From: Ceriagrion tenellum
Lineage: Eukaryota > Arthropoda > Insecta > Odonata > Coenagrionidae
NCBI GenBank assembly: GCA_963169105.1
Contig: OY720632.1
Span: forward strand, 2,418,001 to 2,482,000
Length of the DNA stretch: 64,000 nt
Reading direction: 5' to 3'
This document shows positions 11,061 to 23,559 of this stretch, piece by piece. How positions within the stretch are numbered: position 1 is the first letter of the stretch; each line of letters begins with the position of its first letter. Position numbers and translations under genes: made by a program. The notes under the pieces were generated by a model. That model did not search any database and was not told the origin of the DNA. It saw only the letters and a list, made by a program, of their open reading frames with translations.

Positions 11061-12213
11061 TTGAATTAACTGCGCGAGTTCCGCGGTTCTTTGGAAAGAG
11101 AGGCATTTTTTCAATTCGGAGAATGTCGGAAATGTTTGTCGCAATGCATTACACACATGCGCCATCATCATATCAGTTAAAAATTGATATTTTTCGGATG
11201 TTAGTTATACAATGGTCCCCATTGCTTCCACATATTCCAAAGCTACCGTATCCATTTGCTTGTGATAGAATAAAAATCAGCAGTTTTTCAGTCTCATGGT
11301 GATGCAACTTGGATGATGGTACTTTGTGGCAGTGGATGATGAACTGCAATGTACAGCGCCCTGGGGCCCTGAGTGAGCATTGCACGTGACCATCCCGTTG
11401 AGGACACGAAGGACGACTTCCAAGGCATTCGGAGGTGATGAAACTCGCGAGGAACTCGAGAAGCAATACAGTCGGGCAGTTGAATTTGGAAATATTTCTT
11501 CATGGTCTCTACTTTCCGAGCTGACTGTGTCCACATCGTGGTGTCGTTTTAAACAGCGGAAACACTGACCTCACTTTCCTTGGATCTATCTTTGACTCAC
11601 TTCCGGTATCTCAAGGAACAATCTCACATCTACCTCGTACCATTGGCGAAAATGCTTTGAAAATTTTCAGTGAAAAAATTAAGTTGAATTGTAAAGTGAC
11701 AAAAAGAACCTTGTTCTTTTGCTTCTAAAATACCAGGCTAAAAAACAAATAGTAAATGCATTATTTAACTTTAAATACAATCATTTTAGTGCATTTTTTT
11801 CCTCAATTCATAGCTATCAATCATTTCACCGTACTATTAATTCGTACACAAAAGTCTTCCTAAAGAGATAAAAGTCTTCCTAACTGTGGTTTAGGACATT
11901 TCTCAAATTATTAGCAATCATTAAAAATTTTCTTCCTAGCATACTCTTTGAAATAAAATATTCGTTAACTATCTCGTGGCCATATTCGATTTCTCTCGTC
12001 GTTACTGATGCAATTCGATATCTCTCATCATGATCCCGCAACAAGATGGACGTCCCTACAGAAAGTGTTCCTTAAACGGGTCCAATAGACGTAAAAGAAA
12101 TAAATATAATGGCTAGGGTTTTGTAGGTTTACATACCTTATGATGAAATAAAATATGATTAAATAAATGCTCGAATCGTACGAAATAATAAATGAAAGAA
12201 TGTTACGGGGTCT
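11061..12213. other. Stretch without a recognised gene
   Basis: Overlapping frames of 62-97 codons on both strands around 11170-11570 show no recognisable domain. A short direct repeat (AAAAGTCTTCCTAA) occurs at about 11849 and 11869. Otherwise the sequence is AT-rich. Confidence 0.35.
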
Positions 12214-12767
12214 TAAAGCGAGATAGTTCCCTCTGTCATAATGGAGACCATATTCGACAGATACGTTTTTATTTCACCAGCGGTAGGACACGTGAATTAA
12301 ATATTGCATTATGTTATGATGCTTTAATAGAGTTTTATATGACGTAAATTGTAAGTAATTGCATGAAAATATCTGAAAAAGTCGTTAACTTAACTCATTT
12401 TCTTCGCGCGGTGCGTTTGAAACTCCTTCAAAACGGAAGGTTTTTTTGTGATACCCAAGAACTTATTGTGGTGACAATATGATTACATTTCAAATATAGT
12501 TGAGAAAACATACAAAATATACGCTGTTAGTTTTTTTTACAACATCTAAATGTTATAAATTCCTTATTTTGTAAATAATGTCTCTCTGGAGTGCATACGA
12601 GTACAATTTTTCATGCAAAAGGGCTGGTAATTTTTGGCAAATTACTCCAAAAGTAATGTGGTAAGGGGTTGAATTTTTTATGTTTCTAGAAGGGTGACAT
12701 GTTTTTCTTTAAAATGAGAATAAATTAATTGATTCTAAGTAAAATGATATTTCGCTCAACCTACCTT
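12214..12767 (-). mobile_element. Family A inverted-repeat DNA element, copy A3
   Basis: Minus-strand copy. The family 5' terminus is at 12767 (reads CTACCTT on the plus strand). At the other end the outermost TIR bases are lost (starts AAAGCGAGATAGTTCCC). The interior is full length, with the CCTTC/GAAGG hairpin intact. Confidence 0.85.
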
Positions 12768-15700
12768 AAGTCATGAGGAACTTATGGAAACCAACGCGCC
12801 AAACCGCTTTTCAGGAATAAAATAACGTTTAGCTAGATATGTTTAGAGGAAAATTTCGTAAAAGGGGAGATCAAATCAGCACGCATGTTTGGATACACTT
12901 CCGGATTCAATGCTCGCCGGCAATAAACGCTTTCATCCTACGTCACTCGAACTGACGAGAAAGGCTCCTTTCACTTTATTGCCATGCCCTAAAATGATAG
13001 ATATTCTTATGTTTCGTCGACTTTGTCGAAGATTCAATAATAAATACCCTTTCACTCTGCGAGTTGCCGTTTGAAAGAGCAATAGTCAAATTTCCCTGTA
13101 ACTAAGTGTGACTGTAATTAAGAAAGCGAGCAATATTCAAAGAACACACTGGTCCACTGTAAACAGATGGCTAGATATTGTGGTCGTGAATTTCAAATTC
13201 TATGGTTTTGAATCGACTGGAAAAAGGAATACTTAATCCACTCAATAAATTAATCATTGTGTCAGCATGTTTCAGAATGTTCTCACTGAAAAAGACGCGT
13301 ATTAAATATTTGCGCTGGGAAACAAAACCTTGAGGTTAATAATGGATGTACTTCGCCATAAGGCTTCTTCGATCTTCCAACAAAATTAAATTGGGAGGTT
13401 CTATTTTTCGGTATTTTCGAAAAGAATTATCATAACTTATTATAATTTTTTCGGTTTTCAAACATATATTCTGGCCTGTATCTAACAGTATCAGCTTAGG
13501 TCAGGGAACAGCATCATCTATTGACTAAAAAACTGATATTGCAATGTCATTTTCATGATGAAATAGGCAGTATTTAGTAATTATTCCTAATAGTGTATCA
13601 TAGTTTATTTTCTGGCAGATTCATATCGTGGCCTATGGCTTTTGCTTGAAGATTGGTAAACATAGGCTGAAACTTAGTCATCGGATTCCCAGACTCCGTG
13701 AGAATGGAAAATTCCGATGTACTCCTCACAGTTTTTGTGTCTCATAGGTCACTGGATGGACCTCTCTCGCTTCCAATGGAGTGAAACACTCGGGAGGACA
13801 CGTTCAAAGACGGATCGCTTCCCGCTGAATTGCCTGTGAGTATCTCTGCCTTCTTTTGACAAATATGGAAACTCAGTTCAACGGTCATATTTAAGTGACC
13901 TTCTCTTTTCATACGTATTTTAAAATAGCCAACTGCACTCATCTCCTTCAGGTATTGCAACGCATATTAAGCACCCGACATATCGAATGAAATCTCCATC
14001 ATTTATATAAAAAGGGGTTTTCTCCGAACGTATTAAACTAAGGGCACTGAAGAAACTTATCAATGTGTACTTCAGGATATCAATATTACCACTTACAGTG
14101 CACCTCGGGTATTAATGAACTAGAAAGTAGATCAGCCTTTCGTCTCTCGTACGATGATCTAGCTAATCATTAATACTCAAAGTTCTATGCTTCTCCAGGC
14201 CATAGAAACTGCCCTGAAATCATCAACTATTGCGTAAAAGTTGTATTGTACCACATGTTTTTAAATTTACTTTCATAGAGGGTGGTAGACGATGGCGGTT
14301 GGTTTATGTAGTTAAACTAAGATTCCGAGCTTCATCTCCAGTTGAATACACAATATTTGTCTTTCATGTTTCCCGTTATCACTACAACATCGCCAAACAT
14401 CGGTTCCTGTGCTGTCCTGGTTTATAATACCCCCGAGTGAGTAATTTTTTCAGCAAAAGGATCATTTTGAGGGAAATGACCCTTTGTAAAAACTCAGATA
14501 CATGTTTTATTACTTTGTTTATTCCCTGGAATGTCTTAAAAGTGAAGCGAGCGGGGTGAATGTGGTAATCATCAAACCTTTTGTGTTTACAACACATTCT
14601 TGTCGTTCTCGTTACTTTGTTCTGGATGCAACGGACTCAGTGAAAATTAAGTTCAACATATCAGATGATACCTGGTGAAAATGAAATATTCATAGCATTA
14701 TCACCAAACTAACGATAATTTGTGAATTTTCACACATTTTTATACACACTGAATTAGGATTTGACAAACATATACTCCATTATCGAGGTGCATAGGTTCA
14801 TTTATTAGGCTCATTTAAACATGGAACGTTTCGCTATGGAAGCATGTACAATCTCGCAAAAATGAATCACCAATGTCGCCAATGAATCACCAAAACCTTT
14901 TGAATGGCATAAGTTTGACGCAACTTGTGTTGGTGTAAAAAACTGTTGCAAATTTACAAAGTACCTTTAACTTATGGTCATTTCGTACCGAAAATAATTA
15001 GAAATAGGAAAGCTAGATGAGGCGATCGCCTCAAAAGATACAATGAATATGGCAATGGTTTTGAGAACTGATTTACCTTTTGGCATGGAAAATGTATATA
15101 ACACAGTGGGTTGTTAAAGGTGTGTCCCTAGCGCAGAGAGTTGGAAGGGGTCCGAGCATTAAACCAATGGGATGAAGATTAAATAGAAGTCAATTTTTTA
15201 AGAGTTTTCAGTGTAAAACGTTGGAACATCTCTACCACTGTCAGCATAGTGAAAATAATACAAATTTTATTATTTTTTGAGCTTTTTCATGGGTTGAATC
15301 TCTAACATTCAGACGAGGAAATATATGTATATTAGGTTTCTTTAGTGAAAATTTCATTTCAAAATTGATATTTGAGGACATCGGACCTCCAAAACGTCTA
15401 AAACTCTGTCGGCCCCACCTCAGTTTGTGGTGCAGAGAATTTTGCTCGAAATAGTTAGTTTCATTATACTTAAGTAGCAAAGTTGTACATTCATTTAATT
15501 TGCACATCACTTTTTTCACGGTTTGTATATTTGGGTGTTTTTGTCAACATCAGTTTGGCTAAATCATTAATTCAAAAATCGTTCCAATGCGGTGGAGCGC
15601 ATCAATTTTTGGATATTAATTGCTGATATGTGCTCTTAGTTTTACAAGTTTCCGCAAGCGTGTACATAAATATCTTAATACTTATCCCGTAAATAGTTAT

Positions 15701-15774
15701 TTTGTGGCATTTTGTACAAGTATTACTGAGCACGTGAACTAATTGGCTGCGCCACCTATCGACAAATCTAATTG
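12768..15774. other. Three-kilobase stretch without a recognised gene or repeat
   Basis: AT-rich throughout, with open frames below 93 codons and none with a recognisable domain. A small duplication (AATGAATCACCAA) lies at about 14861 and 14881. I see no SINE boxes or terminal inverted repeats. Confidence 0.35.
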
Positions 15775-16337
15775 AAGGTAGTTCGAGTGTAAAATCATTG
15801 TACAAAGAAATCAATGAATTTGATCTCAATTTAAAGAAACATATATCACCCTTCCATCGACATCTAAAATTCAACTCCTTACCAAATTATTTTCCGAGAT
15901 ATTAGCATGAAAATACGAACAGCCCTTTTAAATAGGAAATGTTACGTGCATGCACCCCAGAGAGACCTTATATTAGAAATGAGGCATTTTCTACACTTAG
16001 ATCTCGTCAAATAATCAACAGCGTGAGGTTTGTACGTTTTCTCAACTATATTTGAAAATAGATCATATTGTCACCGCAGTAGGTTCTTGGGTATCACAAA
16101 AAAACCTTCCGTATTTAAGGAGTTTCAAACGTACCGCGCGAAAAAAATGAGCCAAGTTAAAGACGAATTTAGATATTTTAATTCGATGTGTTATAACTCC
16201 TGTCATGTAAAACTGTATTATTACAGCATAAATAATGCAATATTTAATTCGTGTGTCTCACAGTTGGTAAAATTAAAACGTATATATCGAATATGGTCCC
16301 TACTATGATTAGGGAACTATCTCACTCGCACTACCTT
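15775..16337 (+). mobile_element. Family A inverted-repeat DNA element, copy A4
   Basis: Full-length copy from AAGGTAGTTCGAGTG to CACTCGCACTACCTT. It lies in the same orientation as A5, which begins about 210 bp downstream. A 92-codon frame through its right half is shared by position with a frame in A5, but the peptides are Asn/Tyr/Ile-rich and not protein-like. Confidence 0.85.
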
Positions 16338-16548
16338 TAACTCTCACTGGCAGGTATTATGGTCTGTTACGGTACCTACTACTCCAGTAACGCACTTTTA
16401 TCTAGAGGGTGGGAACGTGCTGACCATTAATAATGATGAGGCTCAAAGCCGAGATTCCACGACACTTGGACATTTAAAGTCGGGAGTGTCTGCGGATAAT
16501 CGAAGTCGCTCCCTCTAAACGTGTAGCCAAAGGAGATCGATCACCACT

Positions 16549-17105
16549 AAGGAAGTGCGAGCAAAATATCACTTTACCTATTAATCAATGAATTTAGTCT
16601 CATTTTAAAGAAAAATATATCACCTATCGAATGACACAAAAAATTCTACCCCTTACCACATTACTTTCGGAGAAATTTGCCTGAAAATACCAGCTCTTTT
16701 ACATGGGAAATGGGACGTGTATGCACTTCACAGATACATTATTTATAAGATGAGGTATTTCTAACACTTGGATGTCGTAAAAAAAACTAAGAGCGTGTAG
16801 TTTGGATATTTTTTCAACCATATTTGACAATAAATCATATTGTCACCGCAGTAGGTTCTTGGGTATCACAAAAACCTTCCGTTTTGAAGGAGTTTCAAAC
16901 GTACCGCGTGAACAAATGAGTCAAGTTAAAGACTTATTTAAATATTTTAATTTAATTACTTGCATAATCTGCCATATAAATCTATATTATTGCACCATTA
17001 ATAATGCAATATTTAATTCATGTGTCCTACAGCTGGTGAAATTAAAACGTATACTTCCAATATGGTACCTATCATGACTAGGGAACTATATCGCTCGGAC
17101 TACCT
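16549..17105 (+). mobile_element. Family A inverted-repeat DNA element, copy A5
   Basis: Full-length copy from AAGGAAGTGCGAGC to CGCTCGGACTACCTT. TA-containing flanks are present on both sides (CTAAGG and CCTTAA). It is the second of two tandemly oriented copies. Confidence 0.85.
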
Positions 17106-18277
17106 TAAACGTAGGAGCGAGCTGAAATGTGCGATCTCGCCGCACCGCCTCCACTCCACTCGCCGTCTGCGCTTCGCCTGCGCGGAGGCAATCCCCGGCC
17201 GCCTTCCACCCCTCCCCCCTCCCCCCCCCCTACGGACGAGGAAACACCGTTTCAGCCAGCGACCACCGTCCGCCATTAACTGCCGAGCCTCCTCCCCCTT
17301 CCCCGCCAAGCGAGAGTGGATGGACTCTCACTTTCCTCCAAGCACCGTTGCTCACTCACCCGACTCACTCAGTCACTCACTTTCCCCTTCTTCCCTCACT
17401 CCCCTCCTCCTCACTCCTCACTCCTCCTCCTTCTCCCTCCTCCCTCCTTCTTCTTCGGAGGAGGAGGAGTAGCACAGAGTAAGTATATTTGAAGAACATT
17501 ATCCCTTCGAAGTGCACACTATAAATCCGATAGTTATTATGCAAATAACTGGGGGTTTTAGTTTCCAAATCCGACCGCCGGCAGGAATCACTTATTCCTT
17601 GGACCTTCATGAAGAGCACATTTTATTATCAGACCTTCTTCGCAATATCAATTCACAAACATAAAATACACTCAAAAAGAACCCTCATTTCCCCGATTTA
17701 AATGAGCAGAAGTTTATGAAATAACTTACCTCACCGGGTCTTTTGGGAAACTGATGAAACTTCAATTTTCTTTCGCCATTCCAGAGTTATTTTTGCAGTC
17801 TATGGCTGAACACCATGCAAAACCGCTTTTCCTAGTCTTATTCTTCTCCTTGTTCATTTTTCATGAGTCTTTCCAATAATAGCCGCCATGTGAATTCCGT
17901 CAAATAACTGAGGAACTGCTTTATTTTTCATAAAACTCAACTCTCAGCCAACCGAGCACTACTGTAGCTCAAGTCACATGGTTCACAATTCACTTATTTA
18001 GAACATGGCGTAAAGCGCAATGAGATAACTATCACTTTCAGCGCTATCTGTCCTCTCCGTATATCTTTACTCTCTGCCGATAGTCTCATCACCTTCCCCA
18101 CCCTCCTCATCCTCCCCAACCCCTTACCAGACGGGCGAATGGAAGCCTCCGACTGCGACAATCGACTGCGATCCACCCGCAATCTTCGACGCGATCGGAT
18201 ATTATATCCCCCCAGACGAGAAACGCGTCGCATGGTCCGTTCACTATTCACTGCGAAGTAAAAGCCTTTTCTTTTTT
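17106..18277. other. GC/CT-rich island then stretch without a recognised gene
   Basis: 17110-17480 is GC-rich and then strongly CT-rich (CTCCTCCTT iterations, ending in a short GGAGGAGGAGG run). It supports long low-complexity Pro/Ser frames on both strands. 17480-18277 is AT-rich with nothing recognisable. Confidence 0.35.
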
Positions 18278-18343
18278 GTAGTTTGAGCGAGGTTGTTCCC
18301 TAGTCTTCATAGAGACCGTATCCGATATCCAATTTTTAATTCA
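18278..18343 (-). mobile_element. Family A terminal fragment, copy A6
   Basis: Only the family A right terminus is present: GTAGTTTGAGCGAG, then TTCCCTAGTC, then AGAGACCGTATCCGATAT and AATTTTTAATTCA. The sequence leaves the family at 18343. It is a truncated remnant of about 65 bp. Confidence 0.65.
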
Positions 18344-19189
18344 GGGACGGCGAGAAGAATGGAATAAATATTTTAACATTAATGGTGAACAAATATTATT
18401 AATTTTAGCTGAAGTTCTTTCTAATAAACCAAATACTGTTACATAGATCGGAAAATGTCTGATATTTGTAGCAATTATATCGTTAAGTAGTACGCTATGA
18501 GGCTTCTGTTTTGGTACCATCGTAGATGTGAGATGAATTTCTTTATGATTGGGACCAAATTCATTGGACTCTCAGAGGAATTGTTGTATCGCTCAAAAAG
18601 GTTAGGATGTGACAGATATTTTTCATCACAGGTCCGACCCTGTCATAGTGTCAAAAACTTGTGCCTTTGTCACATGTATCATTTTACGAGCGAGCAGTAG
18701 TCATTACAGAATTGCGGAAAACCGTCACTGGTTAAGGCGCCTTCACTGAACGGCGTGAAAGTAATGAGCCACGTTACAGATATGAACGTATATTCAGTAA
18801 ACAACTGAGAACTTCAGTACATTTGAGAAAATTTGTGCTCCAACAATATGAAAATATTCACTTCATCTGTTTACAGCTGCTGACATGAATATATTAATAT
18901 ATGAGGATTTTCTCCATCCCTAATAACTGGGAAAACTCTAGCTCAAACTTTCTGAAGACGTCAGTTTGTTTACAGGAGTCCAAGACGTTGGGCAATGTTT
19001 GGAGAAACTGGGATCGTTATCAAGGGTGGGCAAACATGAATGGGAACAGGTGGTGCACGCGTGTGACGAAGGCGTCCTCTCCTTCTCCCGCACCACACTT
19101 CCTTACCCCTTCCCGCCACTCTCCGCCGATCCCTTCCCTCCCCCTCCCGCACACACTCACTTCCGCCTGTCCTCACCACCTCCCTCCTT

Positions 19190-19222
<33 letters not shown>

Positions 19223-19376
19223 CGACGCATCAAATTATCTCTCATCCACAGCCACCAAATATGCCTCCTCTCTCCCTTCACCCTCATCCAACCACGTCGT
19301 CATCGCCTCTTGATCACCCTCGCCATTCTTACGTCGTTCCCTCCATTTCTTTTCTACGTTTACGTCCACATATTAA
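18344..19376. other. Stretch without a recognised gene; CT-rich tract 19070-19320
   Basis: Low-complexity TCCTCC/CTTCCC tracts open several frames on both strands (105-161 codons). These look like composition artefacts. The upstream part is AT-rich and unremarkable. Confidence 0.35.
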
Positions 19377-19984
19377 CATAGAGTAAGTATATATAGAGTG
19401 GCAAAGCAATGCTAAAAACAGGGCATTCATTTTTGAGAGCTTTGGGAAGAATTTCTCAGGTGCCACCACCGTAGGGGAGGAAGAATTTTGGCTTACGGAG
19501 AAGACCACTTGGAGGCGCTAGTGGTACTCGGTGATTTTGCATCAACATACAGAAGAGTGGATTTATCATGGCTGTTGTGTGCTATTAATCGAGTATCAAT
19601 TGTTTGCTATGATACATCGGTAAACATTCTACTCCGTGCTTGGTAATCGCGTGTCTTATCATATTTACGTGAATTCGATTCATTATAGACGATGCTCATT
19701 GAATTCACCTTAAAATACATGTTTAATTTGGTCTCGACGACTCAATAAGATTAGTTTCCGTTGCTATGGGTCGAATAGTAAACATCCAGACACCGAAATC
19801 ATCATAAGAACATCATGTGAGATATACGACACTAAATGAAGTGGCCGTGTGCCAAAGCTCATTTGTTATGGCTTGTCGTGCAACTTCGATACAATTATTC
19901 CATCTATCGGTCAAAGTATTATTTAAAAACTTATATCCGAATCGCCCTATCTCTTTGCCACTCTATATATGTACTTACTGTATG
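19377..19984 (-). mobile_element. Family B inverted-repeat DNA element, copy B2
   Basis: Best-preserved termini of family B: CATAGAGTAAGTATATATAG at the left and TATATATGTACTTACTGTATG at the right. It is inverted relative to B1, B3 and B4. The shared 65-codon frame is broken by a 7-base deletion (CATAGCAAACAATTG instead of CATAGCAACGACAAAACAATTG). Its right end directly abuts the 3' end of the LINE at 19985. Confidence 0.8.
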
Positions 19985-20945
19985 ATAATATCCCGCGAGC
20001 CGCCGCATGGGTGTGTGGCAGAAGGTGGTAGGTCACCAGCCGTGTAAAGGTGTCAGTTTCTTTGGATATGAAATGGTGACATGTATTATAGGAGTGTATT
20101 TAGTGGAGCTCAGTATTTATTGTGGTCGCTTATTGTTCGCGAGAAGAACGAGTTTTTGTACCTATCTGTTCGGCAGTGTATCTCTCTTATTCTTATGCAT
20201 CTCTCAGACCTAAAGATGTAGTGAGGAGTCATGATAATATTCTCTATGTCGCTCTGAAAAATATCAGTTCTAAATTTATCAAGCAAACTAAGCCTAGCGT
20301 GCAGCCTCAGAGTCTCTAGGGGCTCCCAACTTAATCCCTCTAAAAGTTGTGTAACACTATATGTGCATTCGTAGCAGTTTTTAACGAAGCGTGCTGCTTT
20401 CCTTTGTATTTTGTTACTTTTTTTGCCTAAATTTATTTGACCAGGGTCCCAAATGCTCGCGGCATATTCGAGGTGTGGCCTAACCAGAGCGAAGATGTAT
20501 CTCTCTTTGACTTTTTCATCCGAGGACCTTCCTATTGTATGTTTAACAAAACATAGTTTCTTTAATGCTGAGCCACATATGTTCTGTATGTGTAATCCCC
20601 ACGATATATCAGATGTTAAGGTAATTCCAAGATATTTTACTGTATCTGATGATTTTATGTTTACTCCACCCACAGTAAAGGTATTTCGTTTATGTGACGA
20701 CTTTCGCAGGAAGTGGACAGTGGTGCATTTGCTGATATTTAACCCCCCTCTCCTGGCACCACGAATGAACGTTGTTAAGGTCCGATGACCGAGCTTCAAA
20801 GTCCGCGTCTTCGCTCATTTCACGGTAGATAACTGTATCGTCTGCAAATAATATTTTTAATCGCCTCACATCTTCTCCAGTGACGAAATGGTTCTAGAGA
20901 CGCTGGGCCTCGACTATGGGCACGCACCAATGGTATCATAAGATA
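19985..20945 (-). mobile_element. CR1/L2/Jockey-like LINE, 5'-truncated 3' end
   Basis: Minus-strand remnant of a non-LTR retrotransposon. It holds the C-terminal third of the reverse transcriptase and the 3' UTR (ACACGGCTGGTGACCTACCA, then CTGCCACACACCC). The same 3' UTR class is found at 34 and 56 kb. Everything 5' of the catalytic FADD region is missing, as expected from incomplete target-primed reverse transcription. Confidence 0.85.
20110..20900 (-). pseudogene. Reverse-transcriptase C-terminal pseudogene
   Basis: The minus strand reads VRRLKILFADDTVIYREM near 20860-20820, which contains the catalytic F-A-D-D motif of reverse transcriptases. It continues with GLNISKCTTVHFLRKSS, TVKYLGITLTSDISWGLHI, FALVRPHLEYAASIWDP and RKAARFVKNCYECTYSV, and ends TISDHNKY. 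The upstream and downstream halves are in different frames. The switch falls at a run of six C on the plus strand (20744-20749), where one extra base would explain it. A TAG also interrupts the frame upstream of NHFVTGEDVRR. A 229-codon frame is still open downstream of the shift. The fold and order match CR1/L2/Jockey-group LINEs; the exact clade is uncertain. Confidence 0.85.
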
Positions 20946-22962
20946 CTCTTTGAGTCAGCGTTGAAGGAAATCGCTGGATGATTGGTTTCCGCACCGTGCG
21001 TTTTGTGATTCATCTTCGCCTTATTGTTATATCTATTGCTATGACCATTGGTGGCCTGACGGTGGTTTTGCAGGTTTTCCTCCGCCCTTGGGCGAATTCC
21101 GAGTCAAAACCGCTCTCGTTACTGTTTTAGCTATCCCAGTGAAATATTTTGAACCCTGAAGAGGCCGAAGCAAATATCGAAGTCCTCACTTGTTTTATTT
21201 TCGCTGCGTATTTTGTTGAAACACGGAAATAACCATTCATTGAATTGAATCCACTGTGACACCCTTTGCGTCCCCTTCATAGTACGTTGGCATGATTTAG
21301 AGGCATTGTTACAACAATTGAGTTGACTGTGTTGTTAGGCTGAAGATACTTTCCCGCTACTATTCGTGAATAATAACTTGGACAATTAAGAGATATTAAC
21401 TGTGTCTTAGTAAGCATTTCAAATTGCCTTGGAAAACAAGAGGTGTATTCCTATTCAATCTTCCCACGTGATAACCTGGTAATTTTGTATCAGTTCCGGA
21501 AAATTTAACATGGACACAATTGCTTTGAAAATTTCAGGTGGTAAATAATATCTAAATTCGTCACAAAAAAGCATTTCCTTGGCGATTTTTCTAAGTTTAT
21601 TTATGACTAATAATATTCCTTTCCGTTAGATAATCCGCCAGTTAAGAAGAAAAATTGCGATGAATAGGAGGCCCAAATACGACGGATTCCATTAATCACT
21701 GTGGTAATTACCTCTACAAGTTAAAACAATTAATTACCTTACTATGAAATTACATGGGATTCCGACATGCCTGGTCCCCCTATGATCCCTTGCGACCTTG
21801 CATTCCAATGGTCGATCGCTCATTTCTGCTGTCAATAAGCGACTTTATTCATGCGCTGAAAAAACTTAGCCCAAGGAATGCCCTTGGGGAAAGAGGTAGC
21901 CTTGTGTCTCTCCGGAGGGAAGGCGCTCAGATGGTGCAAATTTTGAGACGAGAACCAAGGTTGAAACTTATCATCCTCTTCCGGAATTAAGGAGCGTTTC
22001 AGGCAGTTTAATCCAATCAAACAAATGAGGCACAGAATCCGTCTGAATCGACCTCATTGGAGTCTAACTTAGTTCACCTATCCTTGAAGAGTAGACGTGA
22101 CTGACAAGCTCAATGCCACTCTTAAGGAAGCCATTGTGTTATTGCTCCAAGCTCAAACCATATTTACTTTCCTCAATATCTTTGACCTTTTAATAAGAAT
22201 CTCCTTTCACTTTCCCTGTTCCCCTTAGTCAGCCAGTTAATCATAGGAAAGGACTGCATTGTTGTCATTTCATATTACCATGCTCCGTGGTAGGCATTAC
22301 CTGAGTATGATTAAGACATAAAGAGTAAGCAAATGCATATAAATAGAACGCTGCGAATTTGTAAGGAAAAGCCCACGTTATGCGACCTGTGATGCAAGAA
22401 ATTGAAATTAATCGCCAACTCAAGGTCGTACTACATTGCTCAATTACTGCTTGGCAATCTAGAGGCAATAAAGAGGCTAGACTTTGAAGTACTCGGGAAT
22501 TGACAGCGAAGAAAGTTCGCTCAAGTATTTGAAGAGGTCACCAGATCGATAGACAGATAGCAGAAGCAATGGTTGGTGGTAGTTAGCGGGGTCGCGACCC
22601 CGGGCCTTTGAGATACTGGCGCCCAAATGACACGACGATAGTATTCGCATGAATTCCTGGCGTTACTCAGTGAACGACTTTGGGATGTGGGACACTAGCC
22701 TGCGAAACGAGGGAGGAAGGTTTTTCATTATGAAGAGACAGGAAATCTTTCTAACTTCTGCCAAAACAAGCGCTTCAGTTAGTGAGCTGATTCATCACTT
22801 CAACCTATTTCCCGTCCCATTTCAACTCGTCTGGCAATGACTCCTCAAAAAAGATCCTCCGGCGAAGTCATAGTGATGGGTTATTATTAACCACCTGCCG
22901 TAAGAAACCTTGCGAATGTGAACGCCTCGAGCCTTTTTTAGTAGATTGGTTCCCCTTCTTCA

Positions 22963-22968
<6 letters not shown>
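20946..22968. other. Stretch without a recognised gene
   Basis: AT-rich with frames below 80 codons. A perfect 14-base palindrome GGGGTCGCGACCCC lies near 22588. Nothing else stands out. Confidence 0.35.

Positions 22969-23008
<40 letters not shown>
22969..23008. repeat. (CT)20 microsatellite
   Basis: Twenty uninterrupted CT units, 40 bp, read directly from the sequence. Confidence 0.97.
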
Positions 23009-23012
<4 letters not shown>

Positions 23013-23559
23013 CTCTATTCCCCTCCGAATTTCCCTTTCACCTCTTCTACCTCGCCTCCTTTACTCGCTCGCGTCTGCGACATGAACTTTTGCGGGAGCT
23101 ATATATCTTTACATGTTGCCCCGCTGAAAAGGCCTCTAATTGTGGCAAATACTAATACATCCAACTGCTGGAAGAGATCGTGAAATTTGGATTGGAAATA
23201 AGAGTTCATTTGCGGCATTTCACATTGAGCCATTGGGATTTCCAATTCGACCGATGTCCCTCTCCCAGTAGTCCTCATCCGAAGATCCAATTGAGAGACT
23301 ATTTAACCTCCCAAATATTTTACCGGGAGGGTAACTACCGTGTCATACATTGTGTGAATCCCCGGTGCATCTGATAAAGAGGCTAATGAGATAGTTTCCT
23401 TTTCACTTTCCACGTCGCAGCACTCTGCGTCCGTTCCGTGAACTTCACTCTCGCCCGACGCCGCGACAGTCGATACCGGACCGAACTTCTTTTGATCAGC
23501 GCCATCAGTGCCGCCTCCGCCGAGGCACTGATGCCTTTTAACAGTACGTTCTTCTTTTG
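23009..23559. other. Stretch without a recognised gene
   Basis: Mixed composition. Open frames of 63-94 codons overlap on opposite strands between 23180 and 23720 with no recognisable domain, and part of them runs into the LINE remnant that follows. Confidence 0.3.

Noticed and set aside
16030..17077. Positionally matching 91-92 codon frames in A4 and A5
   Set aside because: They arise from homologous repeat sequence; the encoded peptides are compositionally non-protein-like and the frame is not open in other family A copies.
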